From assembly GCA_021780095.1 (NCBI GenBank), contig JAJXZK010000341.1, positions 1-14,212 on the forward strand: a stretch of DNA of 14,212 nt. The letters run 5' to 3'. Source of the DNA: Acidobacteriota bacterium (GTDB lineage Bacteria > Acidobacteriota > Terriglobia > Terriglobales > Acidobacteriaceae). Positions within the stretch are counted from its first letter, which is position 1; each line of letters opens with the position of its first letter. Positions 1 to 7,027 of this stretch are shown here, piece after piece. Under the pieces are notes generated by a model. That model was not told the DNA's origin and ran no database searches. It saw nothing but the letters and a program-made list of their open reading frames with translations. Position numbers and translations under genes: made by a program.

Positions 1-660
1 TCCCCATCTCCAGACGGAACCAATGCCGTATTGACAGAGACTGTAAACAATTGGCCGGTGAGTCTTGAGAAGCGCCTCGTGCATTTTCTCGTACGCCTGC
101 TGCATCATCGTCAACGCCTTTTCCTGGGTCATTACAGCTACGGGCTTCTCCGGATGATTCAGGTCCCACATATCCATAATGGATTCGTAGCTGCATAGGT
201 CATATTTCAGGTAGTCAACTCCCCACTTAGCATAGGCATTTGCGTCTTGCTGTTCATGGCCGTAGCTGCCTTCATATCCCCCGCAGGTTTTCGGACCCGG
301 AGAGGAATAGATCCCAAATTTCAGTCCTTTCGAGTGCACATAATCGGCCAGTGCCTTCATGTCGGGGAACTTGCTGTTGGAATGTATATTTCCTTGGGCG
401 TCGCGCTCCCCTTCCCAAGTGTCGTCAACATTCACGTAGATGTAGCCGGCATTCCGCATTCCACTCGCAACCATGGCGTCTGCCGCTGCGCGAACATCGG
501 CATCGTTCACCTTATCGCCAAAGTGATTCCAGCTATTCCAGCCCATCGGCGGCGTGGCGGCCACGCGCGTGGATTGGGCGTTTGCCGTGGAAGGAAGCAA
601 ACCGATCAGAACTGCAAAAGATGCGGACGCCGGCTGACAAAGCGGCCGATGGAAACGCAT
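1..660 (-). CDS. GH27 alpha-galactosidase-like enzyme, secreted (C-terminus beyond window)
   Basis: Partial gene: the frame is open from the ATG at 660 to the left edge, giving the first 220 residues. Residues 1-28 form a signal peptide (hydrophobic stretch FAVLIGLLP, then a Sec-type A-N-A site), so the enzyme is exported. The GH27 (beta/alpha)8 barrel begins with PPMGWNSWN at 37-45. VNVDDTW at 76-82 supplies the paired Asp residues that bind the sugar. GIYSSPG follows, and YLKYDLC at 150-156 carries the predicted nucleophile Asp154. PIVYSLCQYG near the break also fits the family. The acid/base Asp lies beyond the window. Known GH27 members hydrolyse terminal alpha-galactosides, and some act on alpha-GalNAc or beta-L-arabinopyranosides, so the exact substrate is not settled. 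An AGGAAAGG ribosome binding site lies about 10 bases upstream. The gene sits 84 bp downstream of ridA on the same strand, so co-transcription is possible. Confidence 0.92.
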   Translation of the reverse strand, partial: MRFHRPLCQPASASFAVLIGLLPSTANAQSTRVAATPPMGWNSWNHFGDKVNDADVRAAADAMVASGMRNAGYIYVNVDDTWEGERDAQGNIHSNSKFPDMKALADYVHSKGLKFGIYSSPGPKTCGGYEGSYGHEQQDANAYAKWGVDYLKYDLCSYESIMDMWDLNHPEKPVAVMTQEKALTMMQQAYEKMHEALLKTHRPIVYSLCQYGIGSVWRWG

Positions 661-744
661 TGGGACAGGTCCTTTCCTCAACAAATGAAATGCCGATCTT
701 CCGGCGAGTCAGGATGGAGAATAGGTGCGACTGGCTGGTCCTAT

Positions 745-1137
745 TTATTTCTCAGGAGAAGGAATCCGTGCAACAGCATCGATTTCGACCTTTATCCCAT
801 CCCCCAAACCAGCTTGCACGGTTGAACGGGCCGGAAGAACACTGCTAAAAAACTTGCGATACTCTTTGTCGAACTCGTCGAAGTCCTCGATCCGTGCAAG
901 ATAGCAGGTGCACTTCACGATATCTTCGAATGTGCAGCCGGATTCCCCCAACACTCTTCCGATCGAGGTAAGTGTAACGTTGGTCTCCTCGCCTATGGTG
1001 CCGCGGATCACTTCGCCGGTCTGTAGATTCAATGAGGCGTGCCCACTCACATAGACCCATCCGTCGCACACGACTGCTGCGGAATACGACCCGGTATTTA
1101 CCCTTTTGTCCGGATGTTGCACTGCCTTCTTGCTCAT
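745..1137 (-). CDS. ridA: RidA family protein (YjgF/YER057c/UK114), enamine/imine deaminase
   Basis: A 130-residue protein of normal RidA length, with no signal peptide, so cytoplasmic. RidA trimers hydrolyse reactive 2-aminoacrylate and other enamine/imine intermediates released by PLP enzymes. The sequence has the family marks: GSYSAAV at 16-22 with the conserved Tyr18, VYVSGHASL at 28-36, the cysteine/histidine-rich middle strand, PARSTVQ at 102-108 with the substrate-carboxylate-binding Arg104, and KVEIDAVA at 116-123 with the catalytic-site Glu118. The retained Arg and Glu favour an active deaminase over one of the non-enzymatic subfamilies. An AAGGGG ribosome binding site lies about 9 bases before the ATG. 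It is the upstream gene of a possible two-gene unit with the truncated GH27 gene. A link between imine detoxification and galactoside breakdown is not evident, so the pairing may be incidental. Confidence 0.9.
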   Translation of the reverse strand: MSKKAVQHPDKRVNTGSYSAAVVCDGWVYVSGHASLNLQTGEVIRGTIGEETNVTLTSIGRVLGESGCTFEDIVKCTCYLARIEDFDEFDKEYRKFFSSVLPARSTVQAGLGDGIKVEIDAVARIPSPEK

Positions 1138-1267
1138 TTGCGGTGTACCCCTTGATGTTTTAAGATGATCGCCAACTCAAAGGCGGCGGGTTGCATCGCT
1201 GCTGAAAGCCGCATGTTGCGGAGCCAGTCCCTAGGATGGAAACGTCACCTGCAAAGCTATCTGGAAT

Positions 1268-1304
1268 TGGCACGCCCAACCGTACGCTCTCACCCTGGCA
1301 CGCC
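1268..1304. repeat. 9-bp direct repeat upstream of ridA
   Basis: TGGCACGCC occurs at 1268-1276 and again at 1296-1304, 28 bp apart. Each copy contains the partly symmetric core GGCACGCC. The pair lies about 130-170 bp upstream of the ridA start. It could be a repeated regulator site, but chance is also possible in GC-rich DNA. Confidence 0.3.
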
Positions 1305-1550
1305 TGTAGTCAATCCGCGCCATGTCTTTCACGCGGAAATCGTCCAATAAGCTGAATCATTGTTCTTGCCGAACCAGCTCTTTTGTAGGATGACTTCGAA
1401 CACACGTCCACCTTCCGTACCCACGATTGCCTATATACGAGCTGGCGCCGAACGCTGTTGGATCAAAGCGGATGATCGAGGCCTGGTGACGAGAATACAA
1501 TGAGAGTCGCCTTCTCAGCCTCTAGCCCGCAGGACGCAGACCGAGTTCGC

Positions 1551-1582
1551 CAGCCAGATCACGCCAAGCCACAATCTGGCTG
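1551..1582. repeat. Perfect 9-bp inverted repeat with 14-base spacer
   Basis: CAGCCAGAT at 1551-1559 is matched exactly by its reverse complement ATCTGGCTG at 1574-1582, with half-sites about 23 bp centre to centre. An A-rich run follows on the plus strand, so neither strand gives the hairpin-plus-T-tract of an intrinsic terminator. It lies about 130 bp before the phosphoesterase start, where an operator could sit. Function is unproven. Confidence 0.4.
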
Positions 1583-1712
1583 AAACAAAAAACAGGCCGA
1601 GAACGAATCATCTGAGTGGTACAAATTTTCGGGGCCCTTCAGTTACGCTCTTAATAACAATTCAACTGGCGCAAAAGCTGGGGCGGTTACACAGGTAGAG
1701 GAAACGTCATTG

Positions 1713-2951
1713 ATGAGAAAACGAACGTTATCTAACTTATTGCTCGCAATCAGTGCTTGTTTGCTCTCGCCGATCTTCAACACACAGGCATTTGCATCTG
1801 CCAGCAAACAGGCTGCAACATCCCTACCACCTATCCGGCACGTGTTTGTAATTACCCTGGAGAACAAAAATTTCTCCGAGACTTTTGGCCCCCGTTCCAA
1901 TGCGCCGTATCTCGCAAGGGCACTGAAGGCGAAAGGCGCTTTGCTGACGCAATACTATGGAACAGGACACAGCAGTCTGGACAACTACATTGCCATGATC
2001 AGCGGACAGGCATCCACCCCTCAAACATCCCATGATTGCAATATTTATGCCGACTTTCACCAGACTGGAACGGCACCCGACGGACAGGTTATCGGAGAGG
2101 GATGCATCTATCCCGCATCGCTGATGACGCTGGCCAACCAGCTCCTGGATGCAGGCCTGACCTGGAGAGGCTACATGGAAGACATGGGCAACGATCCTGC
2201 GCGTGAGTCTTCTACATGCGGTCACCCGCCGCTGAACGCCGCAGATCTAACCGAGGAAGCCGAAGCGCCGAGCGCGGCCGTCCCTCACGGGGACATGTAT
2301 GCAACCCGGCACGATCCGTTCATGTACTTCCACTCCATCATCGATCGCCCGGCCTGCGATCAGGATGTCGTGAACCTACGCCAGCTGAAGACCGATCTCC
2401 GCTCCATTACCACCACGCCCAACTTCAGCTACATAACACCCAACTTGTGCGACGACGGCCACGATTCGCCCTGCGCCAACGGCGAACCGGGTGGACTCAA
2501 GTCCATCAACGATTTGCTCCAAAAGTGGATTCCGTTGATCCTGGACTCGCCGGCATATAAGAAGGATGGCCTCATCATCATCAACTTCGACGAAGGAGGG
2601 AACGGGAAGATACAACGGTCGAAGACCGGCACTCTGGTCACAGTGTACGGCGCCTCCTGCTGCCACCAGCAGGAGGGACCGAATCTCGGCAGAAAATATC
2701 CTTATGTCGTAACTCGCATATCGCACGGCCGTCGCGTCACGATCAGAACGCTCAGCTTTGGCGGCGACAGAACCGGTGCGCTGCTTCTATCGAGATATAT
2801 TCGCCCCGGTACAGTCTCAACTGTGCCTTACAACCACTATTCGCTGCTGAAATCGCTTGAAGAGACTTTCGGCATACATCAGTACCTGGGCTATGCCGGC
2901 CAAACAGGGCTGGCCGCATTTGGTCCGGATGTCTTCACCAACTACCGTTAG
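1713..2951 (+). CDS. Secreted phosphoesterase (pfam04185, acid phosphatase/phospholipase C type)
   Basis: A 412-residue protein. Residues 1-30 form a signal peptide (MRKR, hydrophobic core, A-F-A/A-S-A site), so it acts in the periplasm or outside the cell. The mature part opens with HVFVITLENKNF at 43-54; Glu50-Asn51 match the metal-binding E-N pair of AcpA-like acid phosphatases and bacterial phospholipase C. GTGHSSLDNYIAMISGQ (83-99) is the next family block and probably holds the nucleophile region. TPNLCDDGHD (242-251), INFDEGG (290-296) with Asp293/Glu294, and YNHYSLLKSLEETFG (373-387) complete the site. Several cysteines could form disulfides. Family members release phosphate from phosphomonoesters or phospholipids; the substrate here is unknown. 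An AGAGGA site lies 10 bases before the ATG at 1713; an in-frame TTG at 1710 is a less likely start. The peroxidase gene follows on the same strand. Confidence 0.88.
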   Translation: MRKRTLSNLLLAISACLLSPIFNTQAFASASKQAATSLPPIRHVFVITLENKNFSETFGPRSNAPYLARALKAKGALLTQYYGTGHSSLDNYIAMISGQASTPQTSHDCNIYADFHQTGTAPDGQVIGEGCIYPASLMTLANQLLDAGLTWRGYMEDMGNDPARESSTCGHPPLNAADLTEEAEAPSAAVPHGDMYATRHDPFMYFHSIIDRPACDQDVVNLRQLKTDLRSITTTPNFSYITPNLCDDGHDSPCANGEPGGLKSINDLLQKWIPLILDSPAYKKDGLIIINFDEGGNGKIQRSKTGTLVTVYGASCCHQQEGPNLGRKYPYVVTRISHGRRVTIRTLSFGGDRTGALLLSRYIRPGTVSTVPYNHYSLLKSLEETFGIHQYLGYAGQTGLAAFGPDVFTNYR

Positions 2952-3074
2952 CTCGCATTTTCTGTCGACGCTTCCCTAATGGCCTGCCGCATACCTAGCA
3001 TGAAGATCGGACTGCCTTCGGAGACGCGACCCGCAGAGAGACCTTCGCGTAGTTTACAGTCCCACTGGCAGCCG

Positions 3075-4349
3075 ATGACGATCGTGCGTAGATCTTTCTT
3101 GACCGGAATCTGCTCCGCGGGAATCCTGTGCATGGTCTGCAGCTTGGGCATGTCCGGATCTCTGGCGAAGAGGTCCTCACTCAGCCCGACGGTCGCTCTG
3201 GGGAGAAAGATTTTCTTTGACCGGAGCCTTTCGGCATCGGGGAAAATGAGTTGCTCCACCTGCCATGATCCCCGCTATGCCTATGGGCCGCCCAACGGGT
3301 TATCTGTGCAGCTTGGAGGCCCGCACATGAAGAGCCCTGATTATCGCGCCGTGCCTTCACTTCGCTATATCCTCAATCGTATTCCCGTTTGGACGCATGT
3401 ACGCGCGACGAACCCGATCGAACGCTTGACGGAGACAAATGAAGTTCCGGCTGGGGGATATACGTGGGATGGCCGCTTCAATTCTCTACACGCGCAAGCA
3501 ATGTTCCCCCTCTTCTCCCCCGTGGAGATGGATAACCGCAACGTCGAAGAACTGGCCGGAAAACTGAGCCGGACTTCATATTCCGGCGATTTCCGTGCCG
3601 TATTCGGGAAAGACATTTTTGAGCATCCGGAGCTAGCCGTCGAGAAGGCAACAACGGCACTTCAGCAGTTCGAGCTCGAGGATAAGAGCTTTCATCCCTA
3701 CAACAGCAAATTTGACGAATGGCTGGACGGGAAGGCGAAGATGACGCCGCAAGAGCTCCGCGGCAAAAAGTTGTTTGACGATCCGAACGGCGGCAACTGT
3801 GCTTCGTGCCATCTGGATGAAATTGGCGCGAACAATGCACACCCTATCTTCACTGACTTTCAGTTCGAGGCGCTCGGCGTTCCACGCAACAACGAGATAC
3901 CCTGGAACGCCAACCCCCGATACTATGATCTAGGGCTCTGCGGCCCGTTTCGTAAGGACGAGACCAGCAAGGATCCATACAATTGCGGACTCTTCCGCAC
4001 CCCCTCGCTACGCAATGCCGCGATTCGTCACGTCTTCTTTCACAACGGACGCTTTCATTCGCTGCGAGAAGCCCTGCAGTTTTACGTGCAGCGCGACACG
4101 AATCCCGAGAAGTGGTATCCGATCGGTTCCAACGGCATAGTAAAGAAATTCAACGACCTGCCCGCGCAATGCAGCAAAAATGTAGACACGACCGATGCGC
4201 CGCTGAACCGCAATCTCGGCGAGAAGCCGCTCTGGAACAAACAGCAAATGAATGACGTCATTGCCTTCCTCAGAACTCTCGTCGATCAGGATGTCGTGGA
4301 TAAAGAAGGCACAACGGACGTCTCGCAACACACCTTGCGTCGTCAGTGA
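3075..4349 (+). CDS. Diheme cytochrome c peroxidase (MauG/CcpA family)
   Basis: 424 residues from the chosen start. Two c-type heme sites are present, CSTCH at 60-64 and CASCH at 242-246, at the spacing expected of bacterial diheme cytochrome c peroxidases and MauG-like enzymes. Supporting blocks are ALGRKIFFDRSLS (41-53) just before heme 1, YTWDGRFNSL (129-138), GKKLFDDPNGGNC before heme 2, and FRTPSLRNAA plus FFHNGRFHSLREALQFY (308-338). Such proteins reduce hydrogen peroxide or oxidise other substrates in the periplasm. The N-terminus MTIVRRSFLTG, followed by a hydrophobic segment ending near Ala31, is a signal peptide or anchor. No start has a clear ribosome binding site. An in-frame ATG at 2979 would add 32 residues that do not resemble a leader, so 3075 is preferred but unsure. 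The gene lies close behind the phosphoesterase gene and may share its transcript. Confidence 0.88.
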   Translation: MTIVRRSFLTGICSAGILCMVCSLGMSGSLAKRSSLSPTVALGRKIFFDRSLSASGKMSCSTCHDPRYAYGPPNGLSVQLGGPHMKSPDYRAVPSLRYILNRIPVWTHVRATNPIERLTETNEVPAGGYTWDGRFNSLHAQAMFPLFSPVEMDNRNVEELAGKLSRTSYSGDFRAVFGKDIFEHPELAVEKATTALQQFELEDKSFHPYNSKFDEWLDGKAKMTPQELRGKKLFDDPNGGNCASCHLDEIGANNAHPIFTDFQFEALGVPRNNEIPWNANPRYYDLGLCGPFRKDETSKDPYNCGLFRTPSLRNAAIRHVFFHNGRFHSLREALQFYVQRDTNPEKWYPIGSNGIVKKFNDLPAQCSKNVDTTDAPLNRNLGEKPLWNKQQMNDVIAFLRTLVDQDVVDKEGTTDVSQHTLRRQ

Positions 4350-4541
4350 AGCCCAAGAACATTCTTAATGAATTTTCGTCGATATCGAGGCGCGCACAGA
4401 ATTGATGCAAACAACGAAATTGAAACGGTCCAGAATAATTCCCACGCAGCTTCAACGCGCCATTTTTTCCTCTATTTTCGAGACATTCGCTGCGACTGAA
4501 GGAAGATTCAATCCAAAACCTCCCTTCCAGCCGATTCTCGA

Positions 4542-5903
4542 TTAAAGTGCCTTGACGCGGTATAGGACGACACCGTGCGATGGAACAGCAGCCTTGATCG
4601 TGCTGCCCATTTTCTCTCTCTTGCCTGTCCACAGATCTTCCAGCGAATAGCCACCCTCCTTTTCAGGGAGCCCCGCGGCAGACGCTCGTATGGAGACTGT
4701 CTGTGCCTCACCGCCGGTGTTGAACAAACCGAGAATCACGTCTCCGTTGGCTTCCTTCTTCGTGAACACCTGTTGGGTGCTGCGATGGACAATCCTCCTG
4801 GCCGCGATCGAATCCTGGTCGACAGCGAGGACAGCCGTATTCTTCAGGTACTGCAGGTCCAGTGGGTCAAGGTGAGTCAGGTCGACGCCCAGGATGAAGG
4901 CTGACGATCCGAGGGCCCACAGGCTCAACTGGGTCTGACGTTCGACTGGGGTCAGTCCGTCATTACTGCCATTCCCTACCTCGATGGAGTCATAGTCGTT
5001 GAAGCCTCCTGGACCCGCGTAAGGCTGCCATTCAGCGACGTAATTGAAACGCTTCTCTACGTCTTTCCAGCTTGTCAGCGGGTAGCTGCTGCCGTGCTTC
5101 TCGCAGCTGTAGCATTCAACATCGGGTGCAAATTCCCATTGATTCGCGTACTTCATCAATATCGGGGCGATCGCGCGTGTGAAGCTTCCCTGTGTAACAT
5201 CGAGGATCATCGGTCGCCCGCTCTGCCGGATTGCTGCCGACCACGCCTTAATGTCGGGCACGTTTTTGTCGCTCATCCCGTCGATCTTGATGTAATCGAC
5301 GCCCCATGACGCAAACATGTTGACCCATGAGTTGATGAACGCCTGGGCTCCGGGCTTGCTGTAATCAATCCTGACCATGCCCTTGCAGTTGTAGTTGTTC
5401 TCCGCTATCGACGGCTGTGCAATCTGGGCAGCCGTGTACGACGTGCCTTGGATCGGCGTGTTCTTGACGACTGCCTGCTTGGAGATACCCGGTGTGACAT
5501 AGATTCCAAATTTCATCCCGAGGTTGTGAATGTAGTCAGCGACGACCTTGATGCCATTGGTATCTCCATCCGACGGAAATCTCGACGAGTCTATGACCCA
5601 GCGCCCATAGGGGTCGACGTTCGGACCCTGAGGGCCCGGACACTGTTCCCAGAAGTCATCCAGGTTTACGTATTCGTAACCGAGCTTCTGTAAGCCGGCG
5701 CTCTGCATCGCTTGAGCCTGGGCTTCGATCTTAGCTGCGGTCGGTTGCTCGCGGAGAAAGCTCCAACTGCTCCAGCCGAGAACGGGGGTGCGCCCGATGC
5801 CATTATCTTCTGCCCTGGCATTCTGAAGGCCGCCCACAGGAGTCCCGCCTACTAACAATACGATCACTAGCGCAGCCGTTAAGGCAGATGTAAATTTCCT
5901 CAT
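4542..5903 (-). CDS. GH27 family glycoside hydrolase (alpha-galactosidase-like), secreted, complete
   Basis: 453 residues from the chosen start. MRKFTSAL followed by a hydrophobic core and A-R-A forms a signal peptide of about 31 residues. The barrel starts with PVLGWSSWSF (40-49), a variant of the usual GWNSWN. VNLDDFW (79-85), KFGIYVTPG (131-139) and YIKIDGMS (204-211) with predicted nucleophile Asp208 follow. The acid/base is probably Asp261 in QWEFAPDVECY. A C-terminal beta domain (about 375-453) ends the protein, as is usual in GH27. The Arg normally four residues before the acid/base is Glu257 here, so a substrate other than plain alpha-galactosides is possible. An AAAGG motif lies about 10 bases before the ATG at 5903; in-frame ATG 5912 and GTG 5927 would only extend the leader. 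The gene is convergent with the peroxidase gene and divergent from pirin. Confidence 0.9.
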   Translation of the reverse strand: MRKFTSALTAALVIVLLVGGTPVGGLQNARAEDNGIGRTPVLGWSSWSFLREQPTAAKIEAQAQAMQSAGLQKLGYEYVNLDDFWEQCPGPQGPNVDPYGRWVIDSSRFPSDGDTNGIKVVADYIHNLGMKFGIYVTPGISKQAVVKNTPIQGTSYTAAQIAQPSIAENNYNCKGMVRIDYSKPGAQAFINSWVNMFASWGVDYIKIDGMSDKNVPDIKAWSAAIRQSGRPMILDVTQGSFTRAIAPILMKYANQWEFAPDVECYSCEKHGSSYPLTSWKDVEKRFNYVAEWQPYAGPGGFNDYDSIEVGNGSNDGLTPVERQTQLSLWALGSSAFILGVDLTHLDPLDLQYLKNTAVLAVDQDSIAARRIVHRSTQQVFTKKEANGDVILGLFNTGGEAQTVSIRASAAGLPEKEGGYSLEDLWTGKREKMGSTIKAAVPSHGVVLYRVKAL

Positions 5904-6062
5904 AAAAATCATGCCTTTTTCTATCACAAGACGAGGAGAGTCGCGAACCTGCCACGCGGGCGGCCGCTCCGGACGTCCAATTCCACGTGCTCTCCGCCGT
6001 TCGAGTCCCCCCGGTTCTGAATCAGCTTTGTCCTGCGCGCATCTAATGATTGCTGCCTCACA

Positions 6063-6069
6063 AGGAGGA
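6063..6069 (+). promoter_or_regulatory. Strong ribosome binding site of the pirin gene
   Basis: AGGAGGA-type sequence (aaggaggaa, 6062-6070), near-perfect complement of the 16S rRNA tail, ends about 5 bases before the ATG at 6075. It fixes the pirin start and suggests efficient translation. Confidence 0.8.
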
Positions 6070-6074
6070 ACGCG

Positions 6075-6980
6075 ATGTCCTTACGCCCTGTAAAAGAAGT
6101 CATTCAAACCAAGCCCACACTTGAGGGGGCAGGCGTTAAATTGCAGCGTGCCTTCGGCTTCGGCAAAACCAAGGATTTCGATCCGTTCCTGCTGCTGGAC
6201 GATTTTCGCAATGACAACCCAGCAGATTACCTGGCCGGTTTTCCCTGGCATCCGCACCGCGGCATTGAGACCATCACCTACGTACTCGCCGGATCCGTCG
6301 AGCACGGCGACAGCCTCGGCAATAAAGGGAAAATGGGGGCCGGCGATGTTCAATGGATGACGGCGGGCAGCGGCATCTTGCATCAGGAAATGCCGAAGGG
6401 CGATCCCCAGGGTCGCATGCATGGGTTCCAGTTATGGGCCAACCTGCCGGCATCGCTCAAGATGACCGATCCTCGGTATCAAGACATTCCGTCGAGCTCC
6501 ATCCCGGAAGTCACCGATGACGATGGCACACACGTGCGTATCATTTGCGGCGAATTCTGGGGCAAGAAAGGTCCCGTCGAAGGCGTGGCCGCCGACCCAA
6601 ACTATCTGGATATTTCTGTGGCCCCAAACCAGCGGAAGCGACTCAAGGTGGAAACCACGCGTAGCGCATTTGCCTATGTATTCGCTGGATCCGGCACCTT
6701 TCGCGACGCCTCCACTCCGCAGGCGGTTCTCACCGAGCAAGTGGCGAAGCCCGAGGCCGCGCCAACGTACGACATCGGAAATCATTCGCTGGTGCTGTTC
6801 GACCGCGGCGATGAGATCACCGTGCAGGCGGGTCCCGAAGGAATCCGCTTTCTCCTTGTGTCGGGTCGGCCCATCGAGGAGCCGATAGCCTGGTACGGGC
6901 CCATCGTCATGAATACGCAGGAGCAGTTGCGCACGGCCATGGCGGAGTTGCAGAACGGCGGCTTCATTCGCCATCCCTAG
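6075..6980 (+). CDS. Pirin family protein (bicupin)
   Basis: 301 residues, a normal length for bacterial pirins, with no signal peptide, so cytoplasmic. The N-terminal cupin has the signature FPWHPHRGIETITYVLAG (56-73) and GDVQWMTAGSGILHQE (90-105). The four metal ligands of pirin are all present as His59, His61, His103 and Glu105, so an iron-binding site is expected. A C-terminal cupin half follows, with GEFWG near 155 and FDRGDEITVQAG near the end. Characterised bacterial pirins include quercetin 2,3-dioxygenases such as E. coli YhhW and proteins that modulate central metabolism; which applies here cannot be read from sequence. The gene stands alone on the plus strand. It is divergent from the complete GH27 gene across about 170 bp with no clear promoter and convergent with the beta-propeller gene. 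Confidence 0.93.
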   Translation: MSLRPVKEVIQTKPTLEGAGVKLQRAFGFGKTKDFDPFLLLDDFRNDNPADYLAGFPWHPHRGIETITYVLAGSVEHGDSLGNKGKMGAGDVQWMTAGSGILHQEMPKGDPQGRMHGFQLWANLPASLKMTDPRYQDIPSSSIPEVTDDDGTHVRIICGEFWGKKGPVEGVAADPNYLDISVAPNQRKRLKVETTRSAFAYVFAGSGTFRDASTPQAVLTEQVAKPEAAPTYDIGNHSLVLFDRGDEITVQAGPEGIRFLLVSGRPIEEPIAWYGPIVMNTQEQLRTAMAELQNGGFIRHP

Positions 6981-6998
6981 CTCCCGGAACAGACTTCG

Positions 6999-7013
6999 CG
7001 CTTCAGCAAAGCG
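6999..7013. terminator. Weak candidate hairpin between convergent genes
   Basis: CGCTT-cagca-AAGCG forms a 5-bp stem in the 47-bp gap between the ends of the pirin and propeller genes, followed on the plus strand by the T-rich ttcagttctc. It is where a shared terminator would be expected, but the stem is short and there is no real T-tract. Confidence 0.22.
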
Positions 7014-7027
7014 TTCAGTTCTCTGAG

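Larger units (their letters stand above)
1138..1712. other. Gene-free divergent intergenic region
   Basis: About 575 bp lie between the divergent ridA and phosphoesterase genes. I see no convincing gene. The only sizeable plus-strand frame (1165-1350, 61 codons) lacks a ribosome binding site and resembles no family. The region must hold promoters for both flanking genes, but I could not identify a clear -35/-10 pair on either strand. It contains a 9-bp direct repeat (1268-1276 and 1296-1304), a 9-bp inverted repeat (1551-1582), and a short minus-strand open stretch (1329-1430) that reads like protein but has no good start. Confidence 0.6.

Noticed and set aside
240..848. Two overlapping plus-strand open frames of about 200 codons
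   Set aside because: They are antisense to the GH27 and ridA genes, which show clear family motifs, and neither translation resembles a protein family.
1643..1900. Minus-strand 85-codon open frame
   Set aside because: It lies mostly antisense to the phosphoesterase signal peptide and E-N motif region and has no family resemblance.
3478..3840. Minus-strand 120-codon open frame
   Set aside because: It is antisense to the peroxidase gene between its two heme motifs, with Arg/Ser-rich shadow composition.
4350..4541. Possible terminator between the convergent peroxidase and GH27 genes
   Set aside because: Only AAGAA-ca-TTCTT with a 2-base loop and scattered T runs are present; no stable stem is followed by a T-tract.
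5904..6074. Divergent promoters between the GH27 and pirin genes
   Set aside because: Promoters must exist here, but no -35/-10 pair with acceptable spacing could be chosen on either strand.
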